Shown here: positions 4,918 through 6,144 of the stretch, piece after piece
How positions within the stretch are numbered: the first letter of the stretch is position 1
Layout: every line of letters starts with the position of its first letter
Source of the DNA: Pseudomonadota bacterium
GTDB lineage: Bacteria; Desulfobacterota; Syntrophia; Syntrophales; JADFWA01
Assembly (NCBI GenBank): GCA_030612385.1
Contig: JAUWNZ010000080.1
Span: forward strand, 1 to 6,144
Direction of reading: 5' to 3'
DNA length: 6,144 bases
The notes under the pieces: generated by a model
The model's database searches: none
What the model saw: the letters and a program-made list of their open reading frames with translations, nothing else
Told to the model about the DNA's origin: nothing
Program-made: the position numbers and the translations under genes

Positions 4918-5887
4918 CTACCATTACGGAGTTCTTTATTGTTTCATATCGCTTGTGCAATTCCTGATTCTTTTGAAATAGTTTTACCATTGTCTCCAGA
5001 ACGCTGCTGACTGAACTGTAACCACTCAGGCGAAACTCGGCGCCGATATCACTCAGGCTGTCTTTCCGAAGCTTCCGGGTCAAATAAATAGCCATGCTTC
5101 TCGGCTCGTTAAACTTTCCCCTTCTGGATTTCAGCAACTCGGATTCATCTATCTGATAATAAGAAGAAACTGCTTTCTTTATTGTCTCAAGCCCGGGAGC
5201 AAGAATCACTGAATCGGGAATCTGAGGATCACGCTTTTGTTCAAAGTATTTACCCTTCAACCAACTGATAAATTTTTTATCCCCAAGAAATGCCGGCCAT
5301 TTCTTCCGTTCAAAGACTTGCGTAATCTCATTTGGATCCTCATTCTGTATAAACTGTGTATAAGCCCTGATCCGATTCCTCTCCTGTGTGGACAATATGG
5401 AAAGAATAAAATCTTTGTGAAGCCAGTCCCATTCCATGGCCGAGGATAAATAGCCGTTATGGCTGCTCCAGGGGTACGCCTCCGGATGATCTGCGACGCC
5501 CGCCCTTAGTGGGTTTTTGTGTATATAACGAACCAACTGCAACAGATAGCTGTCTCCATCCACCAGAATCGATTTAAACCGTCCACGAAATAACGGGCCA
5601 TCACAACCGTGGGTTCGGTTGAAACGTTGCGTATATACACCATTGATATGGCGCATGCATCGCGACAGGTTTCCTTTGGGGGTATGGATAAGCAAATGAT
5701 AGTGATTGGACATCAGACAATAGGCGCTTATCCTGACATCCCATAATTCTGCGGCCTCCTTGAGCAGGTCAAGGAACATCAGGTAATCATTCCGACTTTC
5801 AAAAATCCGATCAGATCGCCGCCCACGGTTCATTACATGATACCAGGCGCCCTCATACTCTATCCTTAACGGCCTACTCATGTTCAT
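4901..5887 (-). CDS. REP-associated tyrosine transposase (Y1/HUH) with C-terminal DnaA-like HTH
   Basis: The 328-residue protein opens MNMSRPLRIEYEGAWYHVMN, the typical start of RAYT/Y1 (PF01797-type) transposases. ISAYCLMSNHYHLLIHTP carries the HUH metal-binding pair H62-x-H64. GPLFRGRFKSILVD and VRYIHKNPLRAGV (119-131) follow. Y121 aligns with the nucleophilic tyrosine in the YIxxNP motif of E. coli TnpA-REP, as judged by eye. Residues about 228-305 (PGLETIKKAVSSYY, RSMAIYLTRKLRKDSLSDIG, GYSSVSS) resemble the DnaA C-terminal helix-turn-helix, a known extra domain of one RAYT subgroup, presumably for repeat recognition. Such enzymes nick and join single-stranded REP DNA. The second Met (5881) fits the canonical MSRPLR start better than the first (5887); no strong ribosome site precedes either. 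The gene lies upstream of lipB on the same strand and overlaps its possible TTG start. It appears intact. Confidence 0.93.
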   Translation of the reverse strand: MNMSRPLRIEYEGAWYHVMNRGRRSDRIFESRNDYLMFLDLLKEAAELWDVRISAYCLMSNHYHLLIHTPKGNLSRCMRHINGVYTQRFNRTHGCDGPLFRGRFKSILVDGDSYLLQLVRYIHKNPLRAGVADHPEAYPWSSHNGYLSSAMEWDWLHKDFILSILSTQERNRIRAYTQFIQNEDPNEITQVFERKKWPAFLGDKKFISWLKGKYFEQKRDPQIPDSVILAPGLETIKKAVSSYYQIDESELLKSRRGKFNEPRSMAIYLTRKLRKDSLSDIGAEFRLSGYSSVSSVLETMVKLFQKNQELHKRYETIKNSVMVGQTET

Positions 5888-5911
5888 TGCTTATCAGAAC
5901 AGGCATCATAA

Positions 5912-5932
5912 GTCAAACGGAGACTTGACCCC
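5912..5932 (-). repeat. right REP-like repeat of the transposase unit
   Basis: Perfect inverted copy of 4897-4917, located 25 bp upstream of the transposase ATG (5887). GTCAA and TTGAC arms can form a small hairpin. The exact match stops at both edges, which defines the 21-bp unit. Confidence 0.85.
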
Positions 5933-5959
5933 CCAATCCACCATCAAAAAAAGTAAAAA

Positions 5960-6028
5960 ACCTCGTTGACCCTGTAAAAACAAGGTGATAGAGTAGTTTT
6001 GGTACAACGAAACTATCATCAACGAGGT
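5960..6028 (+). promoter_or_regulatory. inverted repeat that can mask the IS1380 transposase ribosome binding site
   Basis: ACCTCGTTGA (5960-5969) is perfectly complementary to TCAACGAGGT (6019-6028). The right arm contains the Shine-Dalgarno GAGGTG (6024-6029) of the transposase. Inside the loop a second pair, TAGTTT (5994-5999) and AAACTA (6010-6015), stabilises the fold. A transcript starting left of 5960 could hide the ribosome site; one starting within the loop could not form the outer stem. Confidence 0.6.
5966..5994 (+). promoter_or_regulatory. putative sigma-70 promoter of the IS1380 transposase
   Basis: TTGACC (5966-5971, 5 of 6 to the -35 consensus) and TAGAGT (5989-5994, 4 of 6 to the -10 consensus) are separated by exactly 17 bp. 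Transcription would start near 6001, about 37 nt before the transposase ATG and downstream of the left hairpin arm. Confidence 0.55.
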
Positions 6029-6037
6029 GTAAGTATT

Positions 6038-6144
6038 ATGGCACAAGGCATTCTTCCTTTCAAGTATGAAACCGAAAAAAGCGCAACAGGGATGACGGCA
6101 TTGGCTGGTCTTCCGGTGTATCTTGATTTGGCCCAGGTAATAGG
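6038..6144 (+). CDS. IS1380-family transposase, N-terminal part
   Basis: The ATG at 6038 begins MAQGILPFKYETEKSATGMT, then ALAGLPVYLDLAQVIG, running off the right edge after 35 codons. The phrase GILPFKYExEKxxTGMTALAGLPVYLDL is characteristic of IS1380-family DDE transposases, which are usually about 440-480 residues. The catalytic aspartates and glutamate lie beyond the edge. GAGGTG (6024-6029) lies 8 nt before the ATG and fixes the start. A good promoter and an inverted repeat precede it. Completeness cannot be judged here. Confidence 0.9.
   Translation, partial: MAQGILPFKYETEKSATGMTALAGLPVYLDLAQVI

Larger units (their letters stand above)
4897..5932. mobile_element. REP-type transposase unit bounded by 21-bp inverted repeats
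   Basis: The unit consists of a Y1 transposase gene and a perfect 21-bp inverted repeat at 4897-4917 and 5912-5932 (starts GGGGTCAAGTCTCC at the left; reverse complement at the right). Each repeat also contains a hairpin of its own (GGTCAA/TTGACC with an 8-nt loop at the left). This layout, a single-copy HUH transposase flanked by oppositely oriented palindromic repeats, matches REP-associated tyrosine transposases (RAYTs), which are often domesticated with their repeats. I cannot define element ends beyond the repeats, and no target duplication is evident. Confidence 0.75.
5961..6144 (+). mobile_element. left end of an IS1380-family insertion sequence, truncated by the window
   Basis: The transposase start at 6038 identifies the family. 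The element end is placed at CCTCGTTGACCCTGTAAAAAC (5961-5981) because IS1380-family ends commonly begin with CCT and because an A-rich stretch abuts it. The right end, its matching terminal repeat and any 4-bp target duplication lie outside the window, so the boundary is an inference. It lies 28 bp beyond the right REP-like repeat and may separate the transposase-lipB-lipA genes from whatever promoter lay further right. Confidence 0.65.

Noticed and set aside
5875..5917. Minus-strand promoter TTGACT...TAAGCA for the transposase gene
   Set aside because: The -10 match is poor and would lie directly against the ATG, leaving no leader or ribosome site.

Overview
The window looks like a chromosomal stretch from a mid-GC Gram-negative bacterium. 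The gene set (a CaiB/BaiF CoA-transferase, Lgt, an FmdB zinc ribbon, LipA/LipB, a Y1 REP-type transposase and an IS1380 transposase) and the protein sequences resemble the Desulfobacterota (former Deltaproteobacteria). That placement is inference from protein style, not from a marker gene. Most genes lie on the minus strand.

Layout. 1-341 (-) is the N-terminal part of a family III CoA-transferase that runs off the left edge. 518-1282 (-) is lgt, the prolipoprotein diacylglyceryl transferase. Its N-terminus continues in frame to 1363 without any standard start codon, and a coding-like tail follows its stop in another frame. 1488-1682 (-) is a 64-residue FmdB-type zinc-ribbon protein. 1683-2451 has no intact gene. 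It holds degenerate fragments resembling an IS1634-type transposase in both orientations and two terminator-like hairpins. 2452-2949 (+) is a YajD-like HNH endonuclease, coupled by an ATGA overlap to a broken patatin-like phospholipase (from 2946). That reading frame dissolves into a palindrome-rich stretch (about 3064-3190). 3239-4141 (-) is lipA and 4083-4868 (-) is lipB, overlapping by 59 bp. 4901-5887 (-) is a REP-associated Y1 (HUH) transposase with a C-terminal DnaA-like helix-turn-helix. It is bracketed by a perfect 21-bp inverted repeat. From about 5961 to the right edge lies the left end of an IS1380-family element on the plus strand.

How it fits together. LipB transfers octanoyl groups to lipoyl domains and LipA inserts the two sulfurs, so the overlapping pair is a complete endogenous lipoylation module. 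The Y1 transposase unit sits directly against the 5' end of lipB. Its stop codon lies inside the inverted repeat and overlaps a potential TTG start of lipB, and no Shine-Dalgarno sequence remains before the lipB ATG codons. The IS1380 end shows a second regulatory arrangement. A promoter lies between two arms of a 10-bp inverted repeat whose right arm contains the transposase ribosome binding site, so only transcripts entering from outside could mask that site. I saw no CRISPR array, tRNA or rRNA. The most rewarding parts are the two mobile-element junctions and the damaged ends of lgt.
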